DNA from: Bradyrhizobium diazoefficiens
Lineage (GTDB): Bacteria > Pseudomonadota > Alphaproteobacteria > Rhizobiales > Xanthobacteraceae
Direction of reading: 5' to 3'
DNA length: 64,000 nt
Assembly (NCBI RefSeq): GCF_016616885.1
Contig: NZ_CP067102.1
Coordinates: forward strand, 6,104,501-6,168,500
Below, in pieces: positions 44,201-53,411 of this stretch; position 1 is the first letter of the stretch, and each line of letters opens with the position of its first letter. The notes beneath the pieces were generated by a model. That model saw only the letters and a list, made by a program, of their open reading frames with translations, did no database searches and was not told where the DNA came from. Both the position numbers and the translations under genes were made by a program.

Positions 44201-44947
44201 ATGCAAGATCAAAAGGTCGTTGTCGTGACAGGCGGCAGTTCAGGTATCGGGCGGGCAGCGGCATTGCGCTTCGCGAATCAGGGCTACCAGGTGCTCGTCA
44301 CCGGCCGCCGGGCGAGCCTGATCCAGGAGACAATGCTGCAACACCCGAATATCACCGGGATGACGGCGGACGCGGCTTCCGCCGACGATGCCCAGCGGAC
44401 GATTGCGAAGGCATTCGACACATGGGGCCGCCTCGATGCGCTGGTCAACAATGCCGGCGCCGGCGCGATTCTGCCGCTGGCCGATGTGACCGCCGATCGC
44501 ATCACGGATATCTCCGCCGTCAACGTGCTCGGTCCAAGTCTGCTCGCCTCGGCCGCGCTTCCTCATCTCAAGGCCACCCGCGGCACGATCGTCAACGTCT
44601 CCAGCACCTTTGGGCACAAGGCGGCGGCCGGACTGTCTCACTACGCAGCCAGCAAGGCGGCCGTGGAGCATCTGACGCGGTGCTGGGCGCTGGAGCTGGC
44701 GCCGTTTGGCGTCAGAGTGAACGCCATCGCTCCAGGTCCAACCGAGACGGGCGCGCTGACCGGCATGATGGGATTGTCTGCCCAACAGGCCGCTGCGGTC
44801 GAAGAACAGGAGCGCGCCAGCATACCGCTCGGCCGCCGCGGAGTACCCGACGATGTCGCCGAATGGATCGTCCAACTCGCCGGGCCCGCTTCGGCATGGA
44901 TGACCGGCCAGGTGATTGCTATCGATGGCGGCCTGGGGTTGGCCTGA
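44201..44947 (+). CDS. Short-chain dehydrogenase/reductase
   Basis: A 248-residue classical SDR. Cofactor motif TGGSSGIGRAAALRF, NNAGAGA, catalytic Ser in NVSSTFG and YAASKAAVEHL carrying the YxxxK Tyr and Lys, ending GQVIAIDGGLGLA. Substrate unknown. It is 170 nt downstream of the MBL gene on the same strand. The spacer has imperfect GC-rich dyads but no clear terminator, so cotranscription is possible. Confidence 0.9.
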   Translation: MQDQKVVVVTGGSSGIGRAAALRFANQGYQVLVTGRRASLIQETMLQHPNITGMTADAASADDAQRTIAKAFDTWGRLDALVNNAGAGAILPLADVTADRITDISAVNVLGPSLLASAALPHLKATRGTIVNVSSTFGHKAAAGLSHYAASKAAVEHLTRCWALELAPFGVRVNAIAPGPTETGALTGMMGLSAQQAAAVEEQERASIPLGRRGVPDDVAEWIVQLAGPASAWMTGQVIAIDGGLGLA

Positions 44948-45275
44948 TTGGACGGGGCCGATAGCGACGTCGACCTGATCAGCCCGCCGATGTTCGCGCT
45001 GTCGGCCGCTCCTCTGGTTCTCACGCAGATTGTTCTTAGATAGTCGGAGCTTTCCGAATGTCGCCACAATCATGAAATCTAGATGCGAGCACGACTGCTG
45101 TAGCAACCTGCATCAGCCCGATCAGGAGCGGCCGGCGGTGTTGTTCGCTATCTAAAATGCCGCCTCTTTGTCTCCTTGAAATACGGCAGCCTGCCGCGCG
45201 CAGGCGACGCAACCTTGGGAATGCGCTTCCGTTGAGCCGACGTTCGTCGCTTGCGGCCACGGGGCACGAAAGTAA
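44948..45275. other. Intergenic region, no supported gene
   Basis: A 328-nt stretch between the SDR and AraC genes. Open frames on both strands lack ribosome-binding sites and family features. No repeat, RNA or terminator can be named here. Confidence 0.5.
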
Positions 45276-46328
45276 ATGCAAGAAAATGACAAGGCGCCGG
45301 GACGCGCAGCCCAGCTCCTGGAACATGTTCCCCTCCCACGCGAGCCGCGGAACATCAGGGATATAGCCCCGGCGCCTCCACGGCTGTTCTCGACACGACA
45401 CTATCCGCCATCAGAGCAGTTCGAGGTCTGGAAGACGCGGATGGCTTCGCTGGTCGAGGTCGCGCCGCCGGAAGGTCACATCCCTTCGCGCGGATTCGAG
45501 GTCGAGTACCTGACCTGCAACATGGCCGATGTCGTGTTCACGTCCGGGCGGTTTGCCGCGCAATCGTTCAGCCGCGTCATCGCACCGTCACACGGCGCGC
45601 CGGTGGATATCTGGTGGCTGTTCCGGGTGCGCTCCGGCGAACTCTGTTTCGAAACTGCAGAGCGGCGGATTCAGGCCGGGCCGGGCGCGATGTTCCTGAT
45701 CTCGCTCGACGAGAATTTCCGCGGCAGCATCACGGACTATGACGGCCTGGTGCTGGGCTTGCCGCGCAGGGCATTCGCCGATGTGGCCGATCAGTTCGAC
45801 GAGGTCTGCAATACTCTGCTGTCCGGCAATCTGATCGAACTATTGGCCGATTATCTCGACCGTCTCGAAGCGCGCATCATGCTGATGTCCGCGGACGAAT
45901 TGAGACAAGCCGGGCGCGCGACCGCGCACATGATTGCAGCCTGCATCCAGCTGTCCTCGGACCGGCTGCGACAGGCGCGCGGCTCGATCGAGTCGGTGCT
46001 GTTCGAGCGTGCGCGTCTTTATATTGAGACTCACCTCGCCGAGTTCGACCTGACTCCGGAACGCATCGCGCAGAAGTTGCGGATCTCGCGCTCCGCACTT
46101 TATCGCGCATTCGAGAGCGTCGGCGGTGTCGCCGGCTATGTCATGCGCAGGCGGCTGCACGCGGCGCATGCCGAACTTGTCGGCAGCCCGGACAGGCAGG
46201 TGCAGGAGATCGCTTATCGCCACGGCTTCAAACTGGCGTCCGATTTCACCCGCGCGTTCCGCCGCGAATTCGGCGTCAGCCCGCGCGAGATGCGCGAGCG
46301 CTTTCGTCGCCGATCGACTGCTGGTTAA
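45276..46328 (+). CDS. AraC-family transcriptional regulator
   Basis: A 350-residue AraC regulator. It has an AraC-binding-2-like sensory region (YPPSEQFEVWKTRMASLVEV, then VDIWWLFRVRSGELCFETAE) and a C-terminal HTH_18 domain: FDLTPERIAQKLRISRSALY, then VQEIAYRHGFKLASDFTRAF and the final FGVSPREMRERF. It precedes the adhesin operon on the same strand with 318 nt between, but regulation of the adhesin is only a possibility. Confidence 0.86.
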   Translation: MQENDKAPGRAAQLLEHVPLPREPRNIRDIAPAPPRLFSTRHYPPSEQFEVWKTRMASLVEVAPPEGHIPSRGFEVEYLTCNMADVVFTSGRFAAQSFSRVIAPSHGAPVDIWWLFRVRSGELCFETAERRIQAGPGAMFLISLDENFRGSITDYDGLVLGLPRRAFADVADQFDEVCNTLLSGNLIELLADYLDRLEARIMLMSADELRQAGRATAHMIAACIQLSSDRLRQARGSIESVLFERARLYIETHLAEFDLTPERIAQKLRISRSALYRAFESVGGVAGYVMRRRLHAAHAELVGSPDRQVQEIAYRHGFKLASDFTRAFRREFGVSPREMRERFRRRSTAG

Positions 46329-46646
46329 ATCTCCTAAAGCTGCATCGGCTGATCATTCAACTTGTGAGACGATCTGCGCGTATTTGGGACGGTCTGCTGA
46401 GTGACGTCGACGGAATTGTGTCTATCCTTTTCCGCATGACGACTCGGGGCACAGTGATGGGGCGGTCGAGCGGGCGCTGGGTGGCTGGATGCGTTCGCTG
46501 AATCGGCACATCGTTGGCCGGGACAAGAATGCGAGCGCACGCTCCCTTCACTTCTCCACGCGCGCTTTCAAAGCATACGCGTGTGGGCTCAGTCCGTGGT
46601 TCGATACCCCCGGCGTCTTCAAAAGATGTCACGAAGGGGACGCGCC
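46329..46646. other. Upstream region of the adhesin operon
   Basis: A 318-nt gap between the AraC gene and the adhesin. It presumably contains the adhesin promoter; no -35/-10 pair, EcfG match or repeat can be assigned with confidence. Confidence 0.5.
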
Positions 46647-49600
46647 ATGGCCATCGCACGCAACTCGACCGAATCGCTGAGGCATCAAGGGCGCACCGGC
46701 TTCGTCCGGAGCTGGATCGCGGCGGGCGATGCGGGCATCGGTTCGCTGCGTCGCCGGCTGCTGGCGCTGCTGCGGACGGCGCACCGGACGCTCGGCGTGA
46801 ACCGGAACCGGTTAGGTCTGGGGACGCTGGGAGTTGGCGGGTCGGCCATCGCGGCGACGCTTGGTGCGTTCGCCGTCGTGGTGATTTCGGCCTCGGCCGC
46901 TAGCGCCGGAAGCGTGCAGCTTGGCGGCGGATCTGCGACCGGTACGGATTCCGTGGCAATCGACACCAGCTCGTCGGCCAGCGGCCTGCGCGCCATCGCG
47001 ATTGGAAGTGCAGCAACGGCGTCCGGACTGGATGCGGTTGCCCAAGGGACCAACACCAGCGCCAGCGCCCAGAATGCCGTCGCGATCGGCTTCCAGTCGA
47101 TCGCTTCACAAATTAACTCCATCTATCTTGGCTCGCGCACGGCCGCGGGAACCGGTGCGCTTGCTCAGAGCGCGATCGGCATCGGCACAGACGTGACGGC
47201 ATCTCAGGCCGACGCCATCGCGATCGGACGGGGGTCCGTTTCGTCGGGGCAATATGCGGTGGCTCTCGGCCTGAACGCCAAGGCATCGGGCACCGGCGGT
47301 GCAATGGCGCTGGGCCAGGGCACGGTCGCAAGCAACGTCAATGCGGTCGCGCTCGGCGTCGACGCCAGTGCCACCGCCGCCGGCGCCAGCGCCTTGGGCA
47401 CCTTTGCCAGTGCCACGGGAGGCAACTCCACTGCGATCGGTGTCAGTTCCACGGCCAGCGGCAGCTTCGCATGGGCCGGAGGCTGGGCCTCCGTCGCCAG
47501 CGGTCTCAACTCCACCGCCGTTGGCAAGCAGGCTGTTGCGTCGGGGACGGGCGCGCTGGCCTCCGGCAACCAGGCCGCAGCCTCGGCAGATTTCAGCGTC
47601 GCCTTGGGGAACCAGGCGCAGGCACTCTCGACCGGCGGCAGCGTCGCGCTGGGATCGGGCGCAATCGTCAATAGCGCGGCGACCGGCGGCGTCGCGCTCG
47701 GCAACAACGCGACGTCGACTGGCGCCAATTCGATCGCAACGGGCGTTAGCGCCAATGCCAGCGGCGCGAACTCGCTCGCGGTCGGCTTCCAGTCGGCTGC
47801 CAGCGCCACCAGCGCCATCGCGATCGGCAACACCGCCGTCGCCAATTCCGCCAATGCGGTCGCGGTGGGTACCAACACCCTGGCGACCGGCGGCCAGGCG
47901 GTTGCGGTCGGCGCCGGCAACGTTGCCAGCGGCAACGGCGCGGTTGCGATCGGCGATCCCAACACCGCAACTGGCAACGGCGCCATCGCCAACGGCCTCA
48001 ACAACACCGCGACGGGGGATGGCACGGTTGCGATGGGCAACACCAACATGGTGGGCGGCGGTGGCCAGGCGGTCGGCACCGCAGGCACGCCGGCGCAGGG
48101 CGCGGTCGGCATCGGCTACCAGAACACGGTGACCGGTCAAGGCGCGGTGGCAATCGGCGACCGCAACATCGCCAATGGCGCGAGCGCGCTCGCCTTCGGT
48201 AGCCAGGCCAATGCCACGGCCGCGAATGCGATTGCGTTGGGTGCCGGTGCGACCGCGGCCAATGCCGGCGCAGTCGCGCTCGGCTCCGGCAGCGTCACCA
48301 CGGCCGCGGTCGGCACACCAAACACGGTGATCAACGGCACCACCTACAGCTTCGCCGGGACCACGCCGGGCTCGACCCTCAGCGTCGGGGCGGGCGGCGC
48401 CGAACGAACCATCACCAATGTCGCGGCGGGCCGGATCAGCGGCAGCTCGACGGACGCAATCAACGGCTCGCAGCTCTCGGCCACCAACCAGGCGGTGGAT
48501 GGTCTCGCCACCACCGTCAACAACATCAACACCGGCGGCGGCATCAAATATTTCCACGCCAATTCGGCGCTGGCCGATTCCACCGCAACGGGGTTGAACT
48601 CGGTGGCGATCGGCCCGGTGTCGACGGCGACCGGCAGCGGCTCGGTCTCGATCGGCAACGGCGCGACCGCCGCGAATGCCAACGATATCGCGCTCGGCTC
48701 GGGCAGCCAGACCGGCACGACGGTTCAAACCGCCAGCATGGTCGTCGGCGGCACCACTTACGGCTTCGCCGGCACGACCCCGACCTCGACGGTCAGCGTC
48801 GGCTCGGTTGGCAACGAGCGCACCATCACCAATGTCGCGGCGGGACGGGTCGGCAACGGCTCGACCGATGCGATCAACGGCTCGCAATTGTTTGCCGCCA
48901 CCTCGGCGATCGACAGCCTCTCGACCGTCGTCAGCAACGGCCTGACCCATTACTATGGCGTCAACGATGGCGGCACCCAGCAGGCCAACTACAACAACAA
49001 CGGTGCGACCGGGACCAACTCGATGGCGGCCGGCGTTGCCGCGTCGGCGACGGCCGCCAATTCCACCGCGCTGGGCTTCAACACCCAGGCCACTGTCGCC
49101 GACGGCGTGGCGATCGGTTCGGGCTCGGTGTCCAACCGCGCGCTGGCGCCGGCATCCGGCACGATCGGCGGCACCATCATTCCCTTCAACACCACGGATC
49201 TCGCGCTGCTCGGCGCGGTGTCGGTCGGCAATGCGACGAGTTACCGGCAGATCACCAACGTCGCCGACGGCACGCAGTCGAGCGACGCCGTGACTGTGCG
49301 GCAGCTCACCGGCGCGCTGTCGTCGTTCGCGACCACGACGACAAAGTACTTCCACGCCAACTCCACGCTCGCGGATTCCCTGGCGGTCGGCAACAACTCG
49401 GTCGCCGTGGGGCCGCAGACCGTGGTCAACGGCGACAACGGCATCGGCATGGGATTTGGCGCAACCGTGGCGCTGACTGCGCCCGGCGGCATCGCGATCG
49501 GCCAGAATTCGGTGTCCAACTTTGCCGATTCGATCGCGTTCGGAACCAGTGCGCAGGCCAGCGGCATCCAGTCGGTGTCGATCGGCGCAGGATCCCAGAC

Positions 49601-50744
49601 TTCCAACCCGACCAGCGTTGCGCTCGGCTCGAACGCCAAAGCGACGGCGCAGGCGGGCGACGTCGCCCTCGGCGCCAATTCAACCACCTCGACCGTGGTG
49701 AAAACCGCCAGCACCACGATTGGCGGCACCACATACGGCTTCGCCGGCACCGCGCCGACCTCGACCGTCAGCGTCGGCAGCGGCGGCGCGGAGCGCACCG
49801 TCACCAACGTGGCCGCCGGCCAGATCACCTCGACCTCGACCGATGCGATCAACGGCTCGCAGCTCTGGGCCACCAACACCGCGCTCGACAATCTCTACAC
49901 AACCGTCAGCAATATCAGCAGCGGCGGTGGCGGCGTCAAATATTTCCACGCCAATTCGTCCGCGGCGGACTCCGTTGCGGCCGGCGCGGAGAGTGTTGCG
50001 ATCGGAGGGCAGTCGGTGGCAAGCGGGGCCAACGCGATATCGATGGGCAACGGCTCGACGGCCTCGGCCGACAATTCGGTGGCGATCGGCGCCGGCGCCA
50101 AGGCGACGCAGGCCAATTCGCTGGCGCTCGGCGCGAACTCGACCACGACGGCCAATCTGAGCGATGCGGCCTATACGCCGGTAGTCGGCAAGAGCGTCGC
50201 GGGCGTCGCGACCGGCGAAGTGTCGGTCGGCTCGTCCGGAGCTGAACGCCGCGTCACCAACGTTGCCGCGGGCTCGGCGGGCACTGATGCGGTCAATGTG
50301 AGCCAGCTCCAGGCGGTTGCGTCGAGCTCGATCCGCTACGACACAGATGCATCCGGCAAGACCATCAACAAGGTGACGCTGAACAGCGGCAATAGCGGGC
50401 CGGTGACCGTCAGTAATGTGGCGGCGGGCGTCGCCGGCACCGACGCGGTCAACGTCGACCAGCTCAACGGTGCGTTCCAGCAGCTCAATGGCCAGATCGG
50501 CGAGATACGGCAGGACGCCTGGCGTGCCGCGGCGATCGGCATGGCCGCCGCATCGCTGCGCTATGACGACCGGCCCGGCAAGGTCAGCGCGTCGGCGGGC
50601 GGCGGCGTCTGGCGCAGCCAGGGCGCGCTGGCCTTCGGCATCGGCTACACCAGCGAGAACGGCCGGGTGCGCACCAACGCGGCCGCAACCACCGCCGGCG
50701 GCGACTGGGGTGTCAGCGCTGGCGTGAGCTTGACGCTCAATTGA
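46647..50744 (+). CDS. YadA-like trimeric autotransporter adhesin
   Basis: A 1365-residue type Vc autotransporter. An unusually long N-terminal leader (about 87 residues; Arg-rich to residue 60, hydrophobic 64-85, likely cleavage after SASAASA) precedes the passenger. The passenger is a left-handed beta-roll built of short head repeats with the pattern xAVAIGxxxxAxGxxS. At least six neck motifs (TNVAAGxxxxSTDAINGSQL type, and TNVADG/NVAAG-TDAV forms) link roll segments. The C-terminal 75 residues (EIRQDAWRAAAIGMAAASLR through GGGVWRSQGALAFGIGYTSE) are the YadA anchor that forms the 12-strand trimeric barrel. ATG 46647 follows GAAGGGGA. Overlaps the IalB gene by 4 nt. Binding partner unknown, likely host or surface attachment. 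Confidence 0.93.
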   Translation: MAIARNSTESLRHQGRTGFVRSWIAAGDAGIGSLRRRLLALLRTAHRTLGVNRNRLGLGTLGVGGSAIAATLGAFAVVVISASAASAGSVQLGGGSATGTDSVAIDTSSSASGLRAIAIGSAATASGLDAVAQGTNTSASAQNAVAIGFQSIASQINSIYLGSRTAAGTGALAQSAIGIGTDVTASQADAIAIGRGSVSSGQYAVALGLNAKASGTGGAMALGQGTVASNVNAVALGVDASATAAGASALGTFASATGGNSTAIGVSSTASGSFAWAGGWASVASGLNSTAVGKQAVASGTGALASGNQAAASADFSVALGNQAQALSTGGSVALGSGAIVNSAATGGVALGNNATSTGANSIATGVSANASGANSLAVGFQSAASATSAIAIGNTAVANSANAVAVGTNTLATGGQAVAVGAGNVASGNGAVAIGDPNTATGNGAIANGLNNTATGDGTVAMGNTNMVGGGGQAVGTAGTPAQGAVGIGYQNTVTGQGAVAIGDRNIANGASALAFGSQANATAANAIALGAGATAANAGAVALGSGSVTTAAVGTPNTVINGTTYSFAGTTPGSTLSVGAGGAERTITNVAAGRISGSSTDAINGSQLSATNQAVDGLATTVNNINTGGGIKYFHANSALADSTATGLNSVAIGPVSTATGSGSVSIGNGATAANANDIALGSGSQTGTTVQTASMVVGGTTYGFAGTTPTSTVSVGSVGNERTITNVAAGRVGNGSTDAINGSQLFAATSAIDSLSTVVSNGLTHYYGVNDGGTQQANYNNNGATGTNSMAAGVAASATAANSTALGFNTQATVADGVAIGSGSVSNRALAPASGTIGGTIIPFNTTDLALLGAVSVGNATSYRQITNVADGTQSSDAVTVRQLTGALSSFATTTTKYFHANSTLADSLAVGNNSVAVGPQTVVNGDNGIGMGFGATVALTAPGGIAIGQNSVSNFADSIAFGTSAQASGIQSVSIGAGSQTSNPTSVALGSNAKATAQAGDVALGANSTTSTVVKTASTTIGGTTYGFAGTAPTSTVSVGSGGAERTVTNVAAGQITSTSTDAINGSQLWATNTALDNLYTTVSNISSGGGGVKYFHANSSAADSVAAGAESVAIGGQSVASGANAISMGNGSTASADNSVAIGAGAKATQANSLALGANSTTTANLSDAAYTPVVGKSVAGVATGEVSVGSSGAERRVTNVAAGSAGTDAVNVSQLQAVASSSIRYDTDASGKTINKVTLNSGNSGPVTVSNVAAGVAGTDAVNVDQLNGAFQQLNGQIGEIRQDAWRAAAIGMAAASLRYDDRPGKVSASAGGGVWRSQGALAFGIGYTSENGRVRTNAAATTAGGDWGVSAGVSLTLN
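48312..49875 (+). repeat. Long degenerate repeats within the adhesin
   Basis: Three copies of a block with the consensus TTYxFAGTxPxSTxSVG...ERTxTNVAAG...STDAINGSQL occur at about 48340-48480, 48750-48892 and 49723-49862. The sequence coding for KYFHANS recurs at about 48546, 49345 and 49939, each followed by AxxADS. The copies are near-identical in stretches of DNA, which allows recombination between them and could change the length of the fibre. Confidence 0.75.
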
Positions 50745-51319
50745 CGGTGATTGTGGCGAGGCGGCTGGCATGCCTGGCTTTGGCGATCTGGCTCGGGGCA
50801 GCCGCGCGCGCCCCCGCGCAGGGCGCGCCGCCATCCGGTTACGCCGTGAAGCCGTCGGACGTCGCGGTCCCGGAAGGCGAGACGCTCGGCGAGTTCAGGC
50901 GGATGATCCAGCCGTTCAGGAACTGGACCTTGATCTGCGACGAGAGTCTCAAATCGAAGCGTCGCGTCTGCAACGTCACGCAGTCGATCGTCAGCGCGCA
51001 GGGCGCGGTCGCCTTCAACTGGTCGCTGATTGCGACCGCCGACGGCAAGCCGCTGATGGCAATGCGCATCCCGGCAACTGCCGGCGTCGGCGCGCAGATC
51101 GAGCTCGCCATGGGCGACAGTCCGGACCACATTGTCGCGCAGACGGATCACTGCGATGCCAATTTCTGCTTCGCCACGATTGCGATCGGCAATGTGCTGA
51201 GGCGGCACATCCGCGCGGCGACGCCGTGCGTTGTCTCCTACCAGCTTCCGCAGGCAGGGCCGATCGTGCTGGAAGCGCCGCTGGACGGATTGTCCGGCGT
51301 GCTGGCGAAACTGAAATGA
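50741..51319 (+). CDS. IalB-family (invasion-associated locus B) exported protein
   Basis: A 192-residue protein of the IalB family. Signal peptide (ARRLACLALAIWLGAAARAP) ends near AQGAP; the mature domain has FRNWTLICDESLKSKRRVCN with two conserved cysteines, SLIATADGKPLMAMRIP and ATPCVVSYQLPQAGPIV. IalB-like proteins are small periplasmic or surface proteins, linked to invasion in Bartonella but common in environmental alphaproteobacteria. TTG at 50741 overlaps the adhesin stop (TTGA), implying coupling; GTG 50747 is an alternative. Likely cofactor or envelope partner of the adhesin. Confidence 0.85.
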   Translation: MTVIVARRLACLALAIWLGAAARAPAQGAPPSGYAVKPSDVAVPEGETLGEFRRMIQPFRNWTLICDESLKSKRRVCNVTQSIVSAQGAVAFNWSLIATADGKPLMAMRIPATAGVGAQIELAMGDSPDHIVAQTDHCDANFCFATIAIGNVLRRHIRAATPCVVSYQLPQAGPIVLEAPLDGLSGVLAKLK

Positions 51320-51332
51320 CAAAGGAAGCCGT

Positions 51333-52091
51333 ATGCGGACCCGGAATCCGGCGCTCCGCATCGAGGTGCACGTTAAGAGGATGAACAGGCCGATGCGATT
51401 GAAGACCCCAATCCTGATTTTCTCGGCGGTCGTCGTGGCGGCGGTCAGTGCAGCCGGCGTCGTCGGCTATGCCCAGCAGATGCAGCCCGCCCAGGCGCAG
51501 CCGATGCCGTTGCAGCCGGGAACGTCGGCGCCGGCCAAGAAGCCCGCCGCCCCGGCCAAGCCACAGCCGCAGCATAGAGCGCAGCCGCAGGAGACGCAGA
51601 CGCCGCCTTCTGCCGCGGCATCCGCTCCGCCGCCACAGGCGGGACAGCAGCCGACTGTGTTCGAGGATCATGCACGGCAGGGCAACATCGTGACCTGCGC
51701 CAATCTGTTCGGGACACTGGGCCGCGGCCTCGCGATGAACTCCAACTATACCGCGCAGTCGCAGTGGGACGCCAAGGCCGGCAACTCTCATTCGGTGCAG
51801 TCGCTGGTCGCGCTCGCGCCGAACCAGCCACCCCAGGACAGCGCCAACCAGCAAGCCGCCGGCATCGTGTTTGCTGCGCCCGTTGGATCGTCCTGCGAGG
51901 GCAATCTTGTGCGGGTGACGCCGCGGGCGGAGAACTGTTCGATGGTTGCAGCCGAGCTCGCCAAGCTCAACGGGCAGAACGGCGCGCTCGGCCAGCTGGC
52001 CACGATCGCGCTGCCCAACGGCGCGCAGGTGATGCTCGTTCCGTTCGGCAACGCCTGCGTCGCGGTCACCGCGCTGCGGGTCGCAGGATGA
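51333..52091 (+). CDS. Exported protein with Pro/Gln/Ala-rich linker, unknown family
   Basis: A 252-residue protein I do not recognise. An N-terminal hydrophobic anchor or signal (LKTPILIFSAVVVAAVSAAG, about residues 23-42) is followed by a long linker rich in Pro, Gln and Ala (about residues 48-100), then a globular C-terminal domain with four cysteines (VTCANLF, SSCEGNLV, ENCSMV, NACVAV) that could form disulfides in the envelope. The domain starts FEDHARQGNIVTCANLFGTL. ATG 51333 has AAGGAAG upstream; 51381 is an in-frame alternative. It lies 13 nt after the IalB gene, so likely the third member of the adhesin operon. Confidence 0.72.
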   Translation: MRTRNPALRIEVHVKRMNRPMRLKTPILIFSAVVVAAVSAAGVVGYAQQMQPAQAQPMPLQPGTSAPAKKPAAPAKPQPQHRAQPQETQTPPSAAASAPPPQAGQQPTVFEDHARQGNIVTCANLFGTLGRGLAMNSNYTAQSQWDAKAGNSHSVQSLVALAPNQPPQDSANQQAAGIVFAAPVGSSCEGNLVRVTPRAENCSMVAAELAKLNGQNGALGQLATIALPNGAQVMLVPFGNACVAVTALRVAG

Positions 52092-52189
52092 CGCCGATAG
52101 CCACGGAGTGATCCTTCGCAGCTCTGAAAGGGACTACGCGCATCCGTGAGCTCACGCGATACTCTCGTCCTCAACTACCACCAGCATAG

Positions 52190-52320
52190 CATCGTGCCGG
52201 TGTTTTGCCCGACGTGTCAACGTATCCGACGCGCCGAGGGGCGGACCGGAGCCGACTGAAAAATCCCTTGTTCATCAAGGGGCCTTCTACTGTGCATGGG
52301 GTTGTTTCGAGCGTTTTGCT
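52190..52320. repeat. Possible dispersed intergenic repeat remnant
   Basis: Contains CGGTGTTTTGCCCGACGTGT and ACTGTGCATGGGGTTGTTTC, segments I associate with a repeated intergenic element in Bradyrhizobium-like genomes. A small hairpin, CCCTTGTTCATCAAGGG, is inside it. Recognised by memory of the pattern only. Confidence 0.4.
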
Positions 52321-52349
52321 TCGAGCGTGAAAGAAAAAGCGGACGCAGC

Positions 52350-53411
52350 TCACTCCGCCCGCAGGATTTCGGCGATCGCGGCGCCCGCCGCGATCGTGCC
52401 GAGCTTGCCGCCGACATCGCGCGTCGCCCTGCCCTCGCCGATCGCCTTCGCCACCGCCGCTTCGATTGCACGCGCCGCTTCCTCATAGCGGACCGCGCCG
52501 CTTGTCTCGCCATGCCAGCCGAGCAGCAGCGCGGTCGAGAGGATCAGCGAGACCGGGTTGGCGACGTCCTGGCCTGCAATGTCGGGCGCCGAGCCATGCG
52601 CGGCCTGCGCCATGGCGTAGCGGTCGCCGACATTGAGGGAGCCGCCGAGGCCGAGGCTGCCCGAGAGCTCTGCGGTGAGATCGGACAGGATATCGCCGAA
52701 CATGTTGGTGGCGACGATGACGTCGAACCGGTCGGGGTTGCGCACCACATGCGCCATCATGGCGTCGACCAGGATGTCGTCGACCGCGAGGCCGGGATAG
52801 GACTTCGCCGCCTTGCGGCAGATGTCGAGAAACATGCCGTCGCCGAGCTTCAGCACATTGGCCTTGTGCACGATGGTGAGATGCTTGCGCCGCTTCATCG
52901 CCAGACGACAGGCGGCGTGCGCGATGCGCTCGCAACAGAGCCGCGTGATCCGCCGCAGCGAGATCACGACGTCTGATGTGACCAGTAGCTCGCCATTGCC
53001 CTGCTCCATGTTGCGGTCGGCGTAAAACCCTTCGGTGTTCTCGCGCACCACGACGAGGTCGAACTCGCCGAGCCGGCCGGGCCGGCCGGCGTAAGTTCGC
53101 GCGGGCCTGATGTTGGCGTAGAGGTCGAGGTTCTTGCGGAAGTGGCGCGACGGATTGATCTCGCCATGCGCCTCGTCCCTGAAGTCGAAGGTCGCGGTCG
53201 GCCCCAGGATCAGGCCGTCGGCGGCGCGGATGGTTTCGATGAGCTCGGGGCGCACGGTGGTGCCGAACTGCTTCAGGCTCGCGTGGCCAACCGCATGCTC
53301 CTCCAGCCGCAGATCGAGCTGGAAGCGCTCGGAGGCCGCGCGCAGCACGCCCGTTGTCGCGGCCGTGATCTCCGGTCCGATGCCGTCCCCCGGCAGAACG
53401 ACGATTTGCAT
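52350..53411 (-). CDS. Isocitrate/isopropylmalate dehydrogenase family protein (decarboxylating)
   Basis: A 353-residue NAD(P)-dependent beta-hydroxyacid oxidative decarboxylase. Visible: IVVLPGDGIGPEITAAT, the arginine region FRKNLDLYANIRPARTYAG, VVVRENTEGFYADRN, VHKANVLKLGDGMFL with the catalytic Lys, DAMMAHVV, MFGDILSDL and HGSAPDIAGQDVANP. Its RENTEGFYADR form differs from LeuB and fits tartrate/3-isopropylmalate-like catabolic members. ATG 53411. It stands next to an MFS exporter on the opposite strand. It is a paralogue of 2036-3115. Confidence 0.86.
   Translation of the reverse strand: MQIVVLPGDGIGPEITAATTGVLRAASERFQLDLRLEEHAVGHASLKQFGTTVRPELIETIRAADGLILGPTATFDFRDEAHGEINPSRHFRKNLDLYANIRPARTYAGRPGRLGEFDLVVVRENTEGFYADRNMEQGNGELLVTSDVVISLRRITRLCCERIAHAACRLAMKRRKHLTIVHKANVLKLGDGMFLDICRKAAKSYPGLAVDDILVDAMMAHVVRNPDRFDVIVATNMFGDILSDLTAELSGSLGLGGSLNVGDRYAMAQAAHGSAPDIAGQDVANPVSLILSTALLLGWHGETSGAVRYEEAARAIEAAVAKAIGEGRATRDVGGKLGTIAAGAAIAEILRAE

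Noticed and set aside
46926..50744. Short regular repeats that might suggest a CRISPR array
   Set aside because: They are in-frame head and neck repeats of an adhesin, without constant spacers or repeat palindromes; no cas genes are nearby.
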